From: Torymus aiolomorphi
Taxonomy: Eukaryota; Arthropoda; Insecta; Hymenoptera; Torymidae
DNA length: 64,000 bases
Direction of reading: 5' to 3'
Assembly: GCA_036365515.1 (NCBI GenBank)
Contig: CM070873.1
Coordinates: forward strand, 66,585,529-66,649,528
Numbering within the stretch: the first letter of the stretch is position 1; every line of letters starts with the position of its first letter. The notes below the pieces were generated by a model. That model saw only the letters and a list, made by a program, of their open reading frames with translations. It searched no databases and had not been told where the DNA came from. Below are positions 49,301-62,344 of this stretch, piece by piece. A program made the translations under genes and the position numbers.

Positions 49301-49990
49301 TTCACAAAACGATCGATCTAATAAACACACCTGCCGAAAAAAAGCGCCGCATCGACAAACTCAGCCCTGCCAACGCGCGTCGAAGAATAATGAGGACGGA
49401 TAAGCCGCGTGTCCGATCGCGGGGGCGTCGGTGCGCTTGCATATTATTTACAATTAACGCTTTCCGCTTGTATAACCCGCTGTGCCGGCGCTCGTGTACG
49501 TTATATATACCTACCGCGCTGCCTCCTTCTGATTGGATCATAATGCAAATGGTGACATTGATGAGCCGGCCTCGCGCGGTGCTATACCTATCTGGCTCGC
49601 GCCCGCGTGCCGACTTCGTTATTCGATATTCAAACAGCGATTTTCATTTAAATGAAGTGGCAGGCTTCCGCCTCGCTAATAATATCGATCGCATGACACG
49701 CCGGGACTTGGCGTTTTAATTATTCAAAAGCGATCTCCGCGCGCGGCCGGCGTAAGCGCGAGAGCGCGCGAGAAATTCGGTGATCGGTCGAGCTATGGTC
49801 AGCGAAAAATTGCTGATGCGCAGCGGCAACTGCAGTGATTGGGCTGGATTGGTCGTGTCTAATGATGCGATTCCTTTTTTTTATTTTTTGTTGAGGGTGA
49901 ATTTTAATGGATCGGCTGGGAGTGAATTTTATTGGCCTTGTTATATTGTCGAACGTTGTATTATATTGGAGGGATTGATTTTTTAAGCGA
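49301..49990. other. CpG-rich island (island 26)
   Basis: C/A-rich left (49200-49380) and G/T-rich right (49790-49980). The 182-codon plus frame at 49171-49719 is unrecognised, has no domain I can name and overlaps minus frames; not called as a gene. Confidence 0.45.
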
Positions 49991-50760
49991 GATAATAAGT
50001 ATCGGAGGATTTCGGGCGCTAAAAATAATCTCGTCGTCAACTGGAGCTAGATTTTTATACAGCCTCGTGACATGGTTCAAAATTAAAAAAAAAAGTTATT
50101 TTTTTAGAAGTCCTGAAATATTTAATTCAAGTATATTGTTGTCTATGCATACATATGTGGACAGAAAAAGCTCGTTTGATTACTGAAAAATAATCTTTTT
50201 TTTTTTAATTAAAGAGCTCAAATGGGCTTGTTATGGTTGGAAATGTAAAATCAGGTCAAACATAATGCGATACAACCCCGTGTAATTAAATAACGCGGCT
50301 AGTGTAAACATGATTGTCCTTTCGCGGACAAGCTCGCTCATTGTATAAGCGGGTAATTGGGTAACGACGCGATGCGCGCATATAATTAGATTAAATTAGA
50401 TGTTTGCCGAATGTAATTAGATAAGTGGGCAAATATCACGCGTAATTTTAGAGTTTGCGGCATAACATCAACAAGAATAAACACGCGTGTAAAAGTGTAT
50501 GTGAATATACGCGCATCATAACGAAATACAATATCGTAAATATTAACATAAGCTTTTACAATACCGAATGATTGTTTAATTAATAAAGTATCGAGAAATC
50601 AGAAATGTACATAAACGCGATACCGAATCGCATTGTTAAATAAAGCTTGATCGAAAAGCGGCCAAGTTTTGCCAGCATCGTTACAGCAAATAATTATTCA
50701 CGCATATGAAAATATAAAATAACGAACACGAAACCTCTCGAAATAATTATTACGCGCACA
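49991..50760. other. AT-rich spacer, no gene seen
   Basis: Nothing recognisable. Confidence 0.5.
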
Positions 50761-51370
50761 AGCACACAAAAGTTGAAAGGTACCGTGTTTATTAATCTGA
50801 CACTATTATTCACGTGTGTACGTTGCCCTTTTGCGCCTGTGCATAGTAATTAAGCTCGAGCCACATAATGTAAAATCACAATGCTCCATTTCTGTAAATA
50901 CGATCTGTTTCCAGGGTTCTCGGAAATCGACAACGCAAGAATAATAATTATCCCTCAAACGCTGCAGCGAAAGTATAAAAACACGCGCACGCGGCAGGCG
51001 GGCGAAGAGGATCGCATCCCGCGGGCGAAATGCGTTTACGTAGCTCGACTTTCATTCCATATATACGAGGGCGGAACAGAATCGATGGTATTTTCATGTA
51101 ACTACCCCACTCGCCGTCTAGTTAAATGGAAAAGCTATCTGTCCTAACATACGCGATATATAATATGGCCGAGAAAAAGCGAAAGAATAAAATTTATTTA
51201 CTCCCTCAGTCGTATAGATCGGGCACGCGGTAAGATCAATAGATAAATGAAATTGTGGAGGATTCTCTCGTCGGTGGCGGAAATACGATTCTCGTGGCGC
51301 GGGACGAAGACTAATATACCTTACGGTCGGAGGAAAACAAATGGGTTATCAACGGAGAGTCGTGATAAAG
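50761..51370. other. CpG-rich island (island 27)
   Basis: Moderately CpG-rich; right part (51240-51370) is G-rich. No gene recognised. Confidence 0.4.
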
Positions 51371-51461
51371 AGTGGGTTTTTCTTTTTTTTTTTCGAAGTT
51401 AAAAATATATAGGCGAGTATATATTATCGATCTGTAATCCGCATTTTGTTTGGTCTATACT

Positions 51462-52040
51462 CTCTAGTGGAAATCCAAAACATTTTCTAACTATTAACTG
51501 GCCATTTATATTAGAAACTTGCCATAAAATGGGAATTTCCCTTTTCCAGTTTCTAGCTCCCGGTGAAACGCTTTTTTCCCTATTATTCGAACATTTAATA
51601 GATTGAAAAATAGAATGAGTTTTGCGAAGACAAACACAAGCTTGTTCTTGAGTATTTTAAAGGTATTAAAACTGATCAGTATTTTTAGTCCGGAAATGGC
51701 TAGTAGAAGGCCTGTTGTTATGACAAGGAGTGAGAAAGACAGAATCTAATGGTAATAAATACATTCTACGTAATATCTTCAAAAGGACTAGTGTAAATGC
51801 TTTTTCTGTTTGCTCATATTGTTTATATTTTAGTAAGCTATCAGTTACAGCTGAATACCGTCCAATTTAACGTCAATTCTTTAAGTAAACTTAAAACGAA
51901 AATTTGGAGGTTATGTCTAATCTATTAAATGTGCGAATAATAGGAGAAAAAGCGTTTCACCGGGGTCTATTAACTAGCCATTTTTTCTACCTATTTATTG
52001 AGATTGTTGGCCATTTCAGATAGACAAATTTCCACCAGGA
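51462..52040. mobile_element. CCCTGGTGGAAAT-ended MITE, copy C
   Basis: The left end is decayed (CTAGTGGAAAT) and the right end is AAATTTCCACCAGG. Inner box AGGAGTGAGAAAGACAGAAT matches copies A and B. The arms also share GGTGAAACGC and ATTATTCGAACATTTAATAGA-like words near both ends. Non-coding. Confidence 0.7.
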
Positions 52041-52502
52041 CTTATTTGGGGTATAGGACTAACATTAGCTGCCCCGCTATAATATCGAGATTGAACTAGT
52101 TTAAAATGTCGATTATATGTTATCAATAAAGTGCAGCCTGGGCGAACTATCGTCGGCGGAAATAATTTCGTCCTACATTTATTTCTACGAGCGCCTTGGT
52201 GTGCGGTCATGGCTGCGCTTTTTTCGCCTCGACTGCGGGGCAATAAATATCTCCAGAATTTCAAAAGGCTCGGCAAAAATAATCTGCCTAACGTATAGGT
52301 CTCTTGTGTCCATGAATAATCTGCATTTTTTTGCGAAAGCCAACGGCCACAGAGTAACCGCGCGGTTTATGTAATGCGACCTGCATTTAAATGATGACCC
52401 GTATATATGTATAAAAATATTTTTTAATTATGGATTGCCAAGTTGTTTCGAATATTTTACTCGAGCTGTTTCATCAACGAATACAACACATTATTTCGTT
52501 GA
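52041..52502. other. Spacer with weak CpG-rich patch
   Basis: GC-richer at 52130-52375; no gene recognised. Confidence 0.4.
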
Positions 52503-52891
52503 TTAAGGTAATGTGTACTTACCGACAAATTTTAGAATGTATATTTCTTTTGCAAATAATAATTATAGAATTACTAACAAAAAAAATTGAGTATAGTATT
52601 TACATATATGGAGCGCCTGAAAGAGCTGTTTTTCCAAAAATTTACTCAGAATTTATTTAATTAAATAAAAGCCGCAATGCCGATAAGTAGGGATATGTAT
52701 ACTTCGAATTTTGCCAGTTTTAAAAAGTGTTTATCTCATGGAAATGCTGATAGAATCGCACAAAAAAAATCTGAGCATAGTATTTACATACACGGAGCGC
52801 CTGAAAGAATTGCTTTTCCAAATAAACGTTCGAATGTTTATTAATTAAATAATGAAATTGGGTTGATTTTGAGGTTCACATCGCCTTAATA
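52503..52891. mobile_element. TTAA-flanked element with internal direct repeat
   Basis: The left end TTAAGGTAATGTG and right end (inverted) TTAAGGCGATGTGAACC resemble the ends of 13875-14025. The inside holds two direct copies of a block with GTATTTACATA, GGAGCGCCTGAAAGA and TTTTCCAAA, spaced about 184 bp apart. The short frame ending at 52660 is part of this repeat. Element status is inferred from the ends. Confidence 0.5.
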
Positions 52892-53390
52892 AATATAACT
52901 TCTGTTGGGGATAATAAATTACTTTGAATAATGAATTACAATAGAAAAATGTTCTTCTGATATATATTTATTTAGCGATAAAAGTATAAAATTAATAAAA
53001 ATCGATAGTACAGAAATACATTTGTAAAAATTCAACATGTTTTTTTTTTATTATCCTATAGAAGAAACTCTTTTTCCCAATATAGGTGACGTTAAAGTCG
53101 GATTACACTCTGCATTTATATATTATGCATAAAATAATCCGTTTGACAAGTATATTATTAGCAAAATCTAATACAATTCCATAATCACACGGCGGATTTC
53201 CATTTGTATGCATTCGATCGAGCAAACACGGAAGCGTGCCAACAGCTGAATGTAATATCCCGATGAAAAGGATTATTCTACCGCTATACATAACCTAGGT
53301 ATTAATAGCCGATTAACCCGGAAAACGTTATTATTATTGAACACACGGAAATAAATAAAGTGTACAAACTACTTATTTTTGGAAGAAAAC
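52892..53390. other. AT-rich spacer, no gene seen
   Basis: Nothing recognisable. Confidence 0.5.
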
Positions 53391-54560
53391 TAATTTCTCC
53401 GTCGGTATACGTCAAAACTCGCGGAAAAAGAAGAAGCGGAGAAGAAGAAGTCTTTAGGTGAAAGGAGCGCCACTCCTTTTCTAAAAAGTTTAGATCACCT
53501 TTCCCGAGAACAGCTAAAACTACTTCGTTTTCCAAGTAGTTTTTAGCTTTTGTTAAATAGATTCTTCTTTCTCCTCTCACCCCCCGTGTACACACAAGAC
53601 CTGCGCTATATACATTCACTCGCTCGGATTTCGTTCTCTCCGAAGAATCCTGTAAGATTAAAATTCGAGCGTCCCATCAGAATGTACACAACGCATATTA
53701 AATACAACGACGCACTCGAACGCGGCGCGCGTCGCCTTTCAATTTCATTACTATGTAAGGTCGCCGACGTCTCCAAAGCACATCCACCCCCGCGCGTATA
53801 TATATGCTTCAAGAACGTTCCTGTTATTGAAACACACACATGCACACGCAGCACTCGAAATATACACACACGCGCGCGCTTGCGTCTGACAGATCGCGGC
53901 TTTTTCTAGTCGAGAGTGAGAGAGAAGTGACGTCGGAGACGCCACTTGGCCAGATTAAAGGATAACTCGAAATTGCATTAGGTTTTTGCCCGCTCGCATA
54001 CATATATAAAACGCGCGGGATATACCTTCGCCCTCCTCCGTCCTTCGCCTCGCCCGCATCATAAGTAATTGAGACTCGAGGAGAGTTAAGTGGCACAGGT
54101 TTTAAGGAGCTGCCGTATTATAGTCGTCGTCTTTTGTGGAGATACGAAGAACGGGATATATATTGAAGGGACTTTTGCGCGGCGAGTACTAATATTTGTT
54201 GGGCGATATTAATTTTCGCTCCCGCGGATTAAAAAGTTTCAAAGTCGCCGGCGGGCCGTGTAACGCGATTCTCGAAATCCCTTGTAAATTATTATATATA
54301 GCGAGGGGAGGGAGGAAAAGTTTCCGCACCGAGCTAGCGGACGAATTGCACAGAGAGGAGCATACGGCTCGCGCGCGGAAGCGAAAAGAGAGAAAGGGCC
54401 GGACGAGCTCGAATTAAATTCCGCCTGAAAGTGAAGCGAAGAAAATTTTCGAGCTTTCGCAGTTTCGTAAAGTAATTATCCAATAATGTTATCTGCTCTG
54501 CCCTTGTCGTATAGTCGCTCTCGCTTCTTCCTCGTCATAATTACATGGCGGTACTGCTGC
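53391..54560. other. Broad CpG-rich island (island 29) with a hairpin
   Basis: CpG-dense with CACA tracts on the left half and G/A-rich right half (54290-54420). A hairpin at 53512-53548 pairs AGCTAAAACTACTT with AAGTAGTTTTTAGCT. Open frames on both strands overlap and are unrecognised. Confidence 0.45.
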
Positions 54561-55370
54561 TGCTGTTTTTGACACTCCGCTCTTTCAAAAAGTCATTTTC
54601 GGCACGTAAAAAGGAAAGAGAGATATGCTTTTTATGGTCGACGGCGCTTGACGCCTTAAAAACGTATATCCCGCGCTATAAATCACGAAAAGCCGAATAT
54701 TTTCAAAAGGGCATCAGCATCAGCCGTCGCTCGAGCCTCGGAAATCTCCCAGTTCTCTCTTTCACGCGGATTTCCGCATTTACTCAATCAATAAAATTAT
54801 ACTTTCAAATTAACCCAATATATATCTATATATAAGAATGAATGATTAAGCCCGGCCTCCATTCGTTATGCCTTGTTTAAAGAGTAAATGGACTCTAAGT
54901 ACATCATAAAATATTTTTTTTCCAAGAATTTCACGCCGATCGTGCTGATTAATTATTCATCTACATGGATATCAACATTTTTTAACGAATATTTCGTGGA
55001 AAAGTGAATTATGCGCGAACGATTGAAATAATAAAACTTTACGCGTCGATAATAATATGAGAAATATTCGCTTGCATTAATTTTTGCGCACACATCGTTA
55101 CGTTGATATTTACAGAAAATGTGTAACCAAAACTTTCATTTGAATTTTACGTTATAAAATATGTAACACAATACGAGCCGCTAAATTTAATTAAAAGAAA
55201 TTAAAAAAGCCACCACGTTAAATAAAACGTTTATTGTGTGTTTATTACTGTACTAATTTCAAACCGAATAAATATTACTTTAACGAATATCCACGTATCC
55301 TCATGAATATTCTCATAAAATTAATCAAAATGAAACAAACAATTCCAGGGGTACATACGCACATATCCTA
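54561..55370. other. Spacer, no gene seen
   Basis: AT-rich to the right of 54830; nothing recognisable. Confidence 0.45.
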
Positions 55371-56030
55371 AACGAAAGAAGAGAATCCGAAAGTCGTTCG
55401 TGATGGCCGCGCCATTGCCACCGGAAATCATCAACTCCTTCCCTCGGAAATCGTAACCCATCGTATTAGACTCCCGCCCCTGACCGGAACCGAATCCTCT
55501 TTTTCTTATACCCTATTACCCTATAGCAAGTGGCGTGAAAACCGCAGCTAATCGCGCCCGACGTCGCTAATTATCTGCCGGCTATAACAAACGCTAGTCC
55601 TTCTCGAAAATAACCCCCATAGACGGGAAAGTTGCACTTACCGTTCCCACTCTCTCTTACAGTGAGCGAGACGGGGATCGCTATAAATTTTATCGGTCCG
55701 CCGCGCCCGCCGTCGGTCCTGAAAGTCAGAGAAATAACTTTAAAGCCCAGCGGTGCGTGCTTATACGGAGCGAGGTGGTATATATATAATACGCTCGTAC
55801 GTGTGTGCGTACAGGAACGTCGCAGTGCGTTGGGACAGGTGATTATGACGACGAGCGAATGGGGCGAGCCGTCTTGCGCGCGCAGGTTAATTATAATACG
55901 CGCGCGACGCGACGCTATTGAGGGAGAGAGAAAGCCGGGGAGAGTTATTTTGGGGTGGGGATTACGGGGGTAAAAATGCGATTGATTAAATGCGATTGCG
56001 GTGGAGCGGAAATGATTTTGATTACGTTCG
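55371..56030. other. CpG-rich island with visible skew switch (island 30)
   Basis: C-rich left (55390-55560), G-rich right (55900-56020) with a four-run G cluster at 55937-55970 that fits a G-quadruplex. The plus frame 55632-55973 is unrecognised. Confidence 0.5.
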
Positions 56031-56740
56031 GCTGTATAATGGAATTATTTTAAAATTATAAATTGAAGCTTTGTTTTATCTTGAAATTGTTTATTGATTT
56101 TGTTCTTTTAGTTTCGACTTTTGTTAGATGTAGAAATTAAAGGGGAAAGGAGATAAATTTATTTAGTGGAATGTATTTATAAGTATAAATGAATTAGTGT
56201 AAATTTATATTGTAACAGTGAACGTGGAAACTTAGACGTTCCGGTAAAGTATCAATTACGCACAATTAGTGTTGCTTGATGGGCTTAATTAATTTAATCC
56301 CAAAATACATTATTCTATTGGGAAGAGAAATAGAAGAAATTAGCTTTTCGTGAAATAATCCTCTTTTAAGCTTAGAAAAATGTTAAGAATGAAGTACCAT
56401 AACTTCATGAGAAAGTCATTTTAGACGTTTCTCTTGGAGGTATAGGTAAGTCTTTGCTATACAAAAGTGTATAATAAAATGCTTTTTTCGGTATGGGTAA
56501 TGCTTTTTAAATTATTCTGCCAAGCTACCTTGTTCAATGCTTATAAAATAACTATCATGAAGTTACTTTAGTAGAGTACAAAAAAAAAGGCAAAATGCTA
56601 AGGCAGAAACTATACTCTATAATTATCATAATTATTGTATTATATGCTTATTAGTTAAATAAGAAAACTTCTTGTACTTATTACAGATTTTTCAATCATT
56701 AACTTCATAAATATACCGTATTTACATTAAACCAACACTA
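56031..56740. other. AT-rich spacer, no gene seen
   Basis: Nothing recognisable. Confidence 0.5.
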
Positions 56741-56978
56741 CCATCCTTAAATTAAAAACATTTTTCTTCGAAACCACTCGGCAACAGTAGCTTCTACTTC
56801 GAAATAAACAGCAGCAGCAAGAGCCTTCATAAAACAAATCCCCATTACCAACCATAAATACCCATCACATCAGAAAAAGAAAAAACAAACCATTTGATAA
56901 CCCACTCGCGCAAAAATCTCGCGCGCTAAACATATTTCCTAGCCCATTAACTTAGCCGCGGCGCATGCCCCGAGGGAT

Positions 56979-57024
<46 letters not shown>

Positions 57025-57860
57025 AGCTCAAAACCTCGGGCGCATCAAAAGCTCGCAACAGCTGCGCCGAAAAAAAGAAGAAGAAGAGGAAGAGGACTAC
57101 TCCACCACTAGGCGAACACAGCGGCAACCGCGAGTGTAATTAAGCTGCCGGCAGTCATTTTACAGCCGCGTCCGCATGTGCGCGAAGATGAATGGAAAAC
57201 GAAAAACGACGGCCCGCGCGTATATATATACGTACGTACGACCGCACGCGCGTGGTAGTGGTGGTAAAGGAGGTCGCTTCGCGGGCGGAGGAAACGACTG
57301 CGACTCTCAAGAGGGAAAAACCTATTCTCTAAGAGAGGCGCGGTCTGAAGTCGGAGCTTTTGTTAAAGAGACAATTAGCATTCTGCAAACTGCAGCGCGA
57401 CTGCAGGCGCGCGGGGGAAGGGGGGAAAGAGCGGAGGGATCATTAGATGAGAGGCGGGGAGGTCAGTAACGCCGGATGGACGACGACGAGTGGTCTGGAA
57501 TTCACGTGGCTTCTTTGCCGGAGTGGCGCGCCGGTGTCGCGCCTTCTTTGCTCCTCTCGCTCACGCGCGCCCTTTTACTTTGCGCGCGTTCTTTCTCTTC
57601 GACAGAACTCGCTCGGCTTTTTGTCGCCGTAGTCGTCTCCTCTCGGCTGCTTTTTTTTTCTTTGTGGAGAGGAGAGGGAGAGAGATAAAGCTTTTGGAGC
57701 GTAAGGAATGACTGAGAGGTCGCGATTTTCGAGTCATTAAGAGGATTTAGGCTTTTTTTTCTTCGCGGGGCTCCCTTTGATTTTTTCGGGGTTGATGGTA
57801 TTATTCGCAGATGTTGGGGGTGGATGGAATTGAAGCATTTTTTATAGTAATTATGAAAAG
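56741..57860. other. CpG-rich island with GC-skew switch (island 31)
   Basis: 56761-56880 has G 13 / C 34; 57721-57840 has G 36 / C 16. The core includes a CT repeat at 56985-57023 on the C side and a G-run cluster at 57413-57438 on the G side. Confidence 0.55.
56985..57023 (+). repeat. CT microsatellite
   Basis: About 39 bp of CT with one CTGTCT interruption. Confidence 0.93.
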
Positions 57861-58560
57861 GTTTCGTTTAAAAGTTTTATAGAATATTAGAGAAAAACGC
57901 ACGGTATTATAGATTCTTTTAGTTTGTTGATCGAATGTTTCGCAGTATGTTAAGAGGCAACGGCATCGGGCAATTTTACACTTACTTTTGAGCTTTGAAA
58001 AGGCTAAAAAAAGCAGCTGTTTAGAATATTACTATTATTACTTTTGGAGGTCAAACATTTTTCTATTTTTATTGTTCTCAGAATAGGAGTAGATTAAATT
58101 TAATTTTTTGGGAAATAAATGTTACTGTTTGTAAGGCTTTCTCGGTTGCAAGGTAGGTGAAAGTTCATTATGCATTCGTTTACTGCAAAAATGTGCATAC
58201 ATGGAACGCGCATTAAATCTTAAAGTAGGTTACTGACTCTAACGTGAAATTTCGCAGATTCGAGCCAAAGTTAAAATTAATACCTCGTTACATCCCTAGT
58301 GCATTGCATCAGTCCTAATTGAAACCGATATTGATTAAATGGCGTAAATAAACACTGACTTGAAGTTTATTTTTCGAAGTTGCAATCTGAGGGAAACGGC
58401 CAAGTTAGAGTTATAACATCGTTTATCGGTTCGTTCCGGACCGTTCGACTTAAGTTTATAGTTCAAACGTTCGCTTTTTTCATCAACTATTAACTTCGCA
58501 GACGTTCTGACGTGAAGTTAGTCCACAAGTAAACGTTAACTTTGTTATCTCAGAGTATAT
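57861..58560. other. Spacer, no gene seen
   Basis: Nothing recognisable. Confidence 0.5.
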
Positions 58561-59400
58561 ATGTCGGATGTAATTTCTTCGACAGCAATGTAACATATGC
58601 CAAAGAGACAGAGTGAGTCAAGCTATTTTATGTCTCATACGTTCCCTTATGCTTATACTTTTATTTGCAGAACACTCATCTTTTTTAAACACCAAAACCT
58701 TTATTTTTCTTTCAACCAAAATTTCGACACCCAAAAATCCTCGAAGCTAACACCCGTTCCATTCAACCTCGTAAAAAAAGAACCGCACCACCGCGCTCGC
58801 CGATAATACACCTTTGTACCTCGACTATACCTCCGGGCTACTCTATACCTCCCCGGCTATTTAAGATACACGCGCGTATATGAAATCGCGCCGAGTGTTA
58901 CACGCGGTAATGGACCGTATTCGGGCCGCGCGCGCGCGAGCGCCGAGGAAACATTCCACGGCGAAACTGCCGCCATCGTCGCCGCGGGCGCAAGCCACTA
59001 CCACCACCTGTGAACTTTCGCATCGATTTCCCGCGTGCGAGAAAAGAAGCAAAACCGGTGGCTTATTTCCCAAACTTTTATGAAGCCCCGTACGTACGCC
59101 TGTGTACGTGGGCAGGTACGTATATACAGTTGATGCATCGTAGGGGCTTTGCGCCCCTGCACACGAGTTCCGGGTAATGGGATATGTACGCGGGAGGGTG
59201 GGAGCACGCGGTTTGCTTTTGCGCTTTTTCGAGGGTGGTGTTTTTGAAGGGTGCGCACTGCACGAGAGTGAGTGAGAAAAAGTTTTGGCTTTTGGGTGAG
59301 TGTGTGTGCTTAGGTGGGAATTTCGGTAATGTGCAGATGGGATTTGATGCGATGGGGGATTTAAAAATTGCTTTAATTATACTTTTTCTTGATCTTTTTG
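58561..59400. other. CpG-rich island with visible skew switch (island 32)
   Basis: Strong C/A-rich left (58680-58860), CpG core near 58920-59000, strong G/T-rich right (59170-59360). Overlapping frames on both strands are unrecognised. Confidence 0.5.
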
Positions 59401-60090
59401 TGAAAAATTATTAATGAGAAAATTAAACTTTTACTCTTTCAACGTAATGGTGGAGTGGTGAATTATCAAGTTTTACACGTGGATGCCGCGATGTTAACGC
59501 CTCATCGTATCAAGCGTATTCTATATATTTAAATCATCTGTAACATTTATCATCTCAAAGCCAACTTTCATATTAAACATTTTTGTGCAGCCATTCAGAT
59601 GAATTAGTAATTTATAGTTTCTGTAGAAAATCAGCCACTAAAAGTTTTAAAATGCACTTTCAACGACTACTGACAGTGGGCAAAAATAATTTCCCAAATA
59701 TTTTTCAAAATTTATCGCTCAATCGGAAATTGTTAGTGTTTAAATAAAAAAAAATTAAAATATCTATCAGATGTCGATGTACTACGGAAAATATTGAACG
59801 ATTGACAAACGCATGCATTTGATTTCGAGTTTATTTATGAAATTCGCATGTATAAAAGCCGTTTCGAAGAATTAATCATTCAAACATCTGTCTACACTGT
59901 AACATTATAATAACCAAGTCACATTTCAATATTCCACATATATACATTTTGATAACGTAACAATTTGATGAAAATTACTAAGCAACTCGCAACTGTAACG
60001 CATTGTTTGCAAATAATAACGCATAAAAGCCGGAATTTATCCATTTAAATAATCGAATGAAAATCCCTTTGTCCTCCCTTTGAACCGAAT
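59401..60090. other. AT-rich spacer, no gene seen
   Basis: Nothing recognisable. Confidence 0.5.
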
Positions 60091-60623
60091 TTCATTTTAT
60101 CAATCTCCCGTCCATCCAATATATACATATACATTCAAACACATTTTCCACCGCGTTACCACCAATCGAACCCTTTCCCAAAATCATTCATAAAACGAGA
60201 CTCGCGTGCAATCTCCACCCGGCCGCAATCCCTAAGACAGCCATAAAATAAATCACCATTAAGTTTATCAATTACCCCCTTGGCAGCAACAACAATAGCA
60301 ACCAGAAACAAAAAGAGCGAACGTTAGCGTGAAATAACCCCATGCGGGCAATCGCCGTAACGATTAATTAACTTAATCTAATCACTTATTCCGCGGCGGA
60401 TTCAGCATTCGAGATACGTGTGTGCGCCGGCCGGCCGGCAAACGGATTAATTGTATACCCGACTGACCGACTCTCTCTCTCTCTCTCTCACTCTCTCTCA
60501 TCGGCTTTCTCGAGAATCCGAGGAGAAATAACTCGAATGCCGAGGCGACGATTGCTCCGCGCGCGCAATCGATGGCCCCGGGTGAAGTAGCGCGCTCATT
60601 AGACCGCGCGGAAAGTGTCTCAC

Positions 60624-60671
<48 letters not shown>

Positions 60672-60960
60672 CGCTGTCGTGGCGGTATGCCGTGGGTTTA
60701 TTAGAATAGTTGCGGAGAGCTGCCGCTGTTGCTTTTTTTTTCCCTCCCGGGGGCAGCGATTGATTGATCGAGCGGAAGGATGATCGAGCCGCGCGGGAGT
60801 TGAGAAGGCGGCTTGCCGGAAGGATTTCCCGATGGCATGTTTTTGTCGAGGTGATTGGAGCGAGAAGCTCAAACATTCTCGGCTGCTCAGTCCTAGACTT
60901 TGTCGAGGTGACGGAGAAGATTGACTTGTAAAATGAGTGGCGTTATTGATTTATTTTGCG
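60091..60960. other. CpG-rich island with strong GC-skew switch (island 33)
   Basis: 60121-60180 has G 3 / C 21; 60901-60960 has G 19 / C 5. A CT repeat lies at 60471-60500 and a TA repeat at 60624-60668, near the switch point. The long minus frames are unrecognised and include the translated TA repeat. Confidence 0.55.
60624..60668 (+). repeat. TA microsatellite
   Basis: About 44 bp of alternating TA, a potential easily unwound element inside island 33. Confidence 0.95.
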
Positions 60961-61016
60961 GTAAACTTCAAACGGGAACTTGATATAATTTTGGATATAG
61001 CTGTCGATAAATCTAC

Positions 61017-61263
61017 GTAGTTTTGGTAAAATATTTTAAAGTGAAGTTTTGAGAGGCAGCATCTCTATTGTGACTGTAATTTTGAAATGAATAAGATTCG
61101 GAAACTATAGAAATACAAGTGTAATTACACGAGTGAAGCTGAATTTTCTTAAAATATTTTAAAGTAACGTTTTGAAAGACAGCATCTATTGTAACCAAGA
61201 TTTTGAAATGAATAATTTTATCAAAAATTATAATACAAGTGTAATTACACAAGTGAATCTAGA
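61017..61263 (+). repeat. Two-unit tandem repeat, period about 123 bp
   Basis: Both units share AAAATATTTTAAAGT, GACAGCATCT-like and ATTTTGAAATGAATAA words, and ACAAGTGTAATTACAC. Unit 2 starts at about 61141. The minus open frame across it is the repeat translated. Confidence 0.8.
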
Positions 61264-62247
61264 TATAAGTTTTAAACGAACAAGTTACGATGTAATTTTT
61301 TTGTTAATCAAAACTGTAAGTCAGTAAAAGATTTAATGACATTTTAGTAGTTTCTTTAGTATCAATGTAAATTTGACTTTTGTAAAATGGATACGCGATT
61401 TTATCACATTCTTCCTTTCACGGACGTAATAGGTTTTAAAAAAATGAGTCACTTCCGAATCCACCCGTAACAAAGACTTTTTGAATTCAAGGATTTTTCT
61501 TTGTCGTAAAAACTTTTAATCTACATAAAAAGTGAAATCATACTAAAAATTTAACGTAAATAAAAAAGATGTAAAATAATCTTCCGAATTACGACTTCAC
61601 TAAAACTAGTACTTATTTGTCGAAACTATAAAACACAATGGAATAATTCCTGGAAAATATCCCTTTAGAAGTTTCTCTAATCCTTTGGAACATGAATTGT
61701 TTCTCTTTTACTTTATCAGAAAAAAACCGCTGCCAATTCATTGGCACGTAACTTCCTCCAAATTAATGTATCGTTCCTATATGTATAGTATATATTTTAA
61801 ATATAAAATATGTTTATTCATTATACTTTTTTTCAATTATTTAATAATTCATTAATATTTAAAAAATTGCATATTTTTTTCTTATTATTGAAATTATTTG
61901 TTATTTGACATTTATTTTATTTAAAAAAAAGTAATATTTTAAAATTGCTATATAAAATGACCATAGTACCATTTTACAACATGTGAGTTTGTTTTTTTTT
62001 CATTATCCGTTCATAAGTATCTCTGCTCTTTTTTTTTTTCCTAAAACTTTAATTATTCATCCAAGTACTATATTACAAGTGATGGTGATCTAAAAAAATA
62101 TCGCCCCGTTTAGCGAAAATGTTTTTGACACGTAACGCCCGCGCAAGGGCTATACTGTAAAAATTGTTATACTTTAGAATGGTAAGAAATATTTCGTTTT
62201 TGTATATTTAAAAACGTCTAAATTGTAATCTCTGTTATGTTTGAATA
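61264..62247. other. AT-rich spacer, no gene seen
   Basis: Very AT-rich with homopolymer A/T runs. A small hairpin GCCCGCGCAAGGGC lies near 62138-62151. Confidence 0.5.
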
Positions 62248-62299
62248 CTTTTAAAATTTTGCTTCCTCCTAGAGGAAGCTTTGTAATAGTAAAATTTTC
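62248..62299 (-). repeat. Inverted copy of the 3040-3094 repeat
   Basis: Contains GCTTCCTCCTAGAGGAAGC and the inverse of the flanking sequence seen near 3040-3094. Confidence 0.5.
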
Positions 62300-62344
62300 A
62301 ACTTCGTTAAAACTCTCTATAAACATCATTAGAGGTGTTAGAAA

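Noticed and set aside
49171..49719. 182-codon plus-strand open frame
   Set aside because: No recognisable domain, biased composition typical of CpG-rich island DNA, and comparable frames on the other strand.
60382..60876. 164-codon minus-strand open frame
   Set aside because: Includes an Ile-Tyr run from the TA repeat and matches no family.
62138..62155. GCCCGCGCAAGGGC hairpin as a Helitron 3' end
   Set aside because: No CTRR terminus follows and no matching TC start was found.
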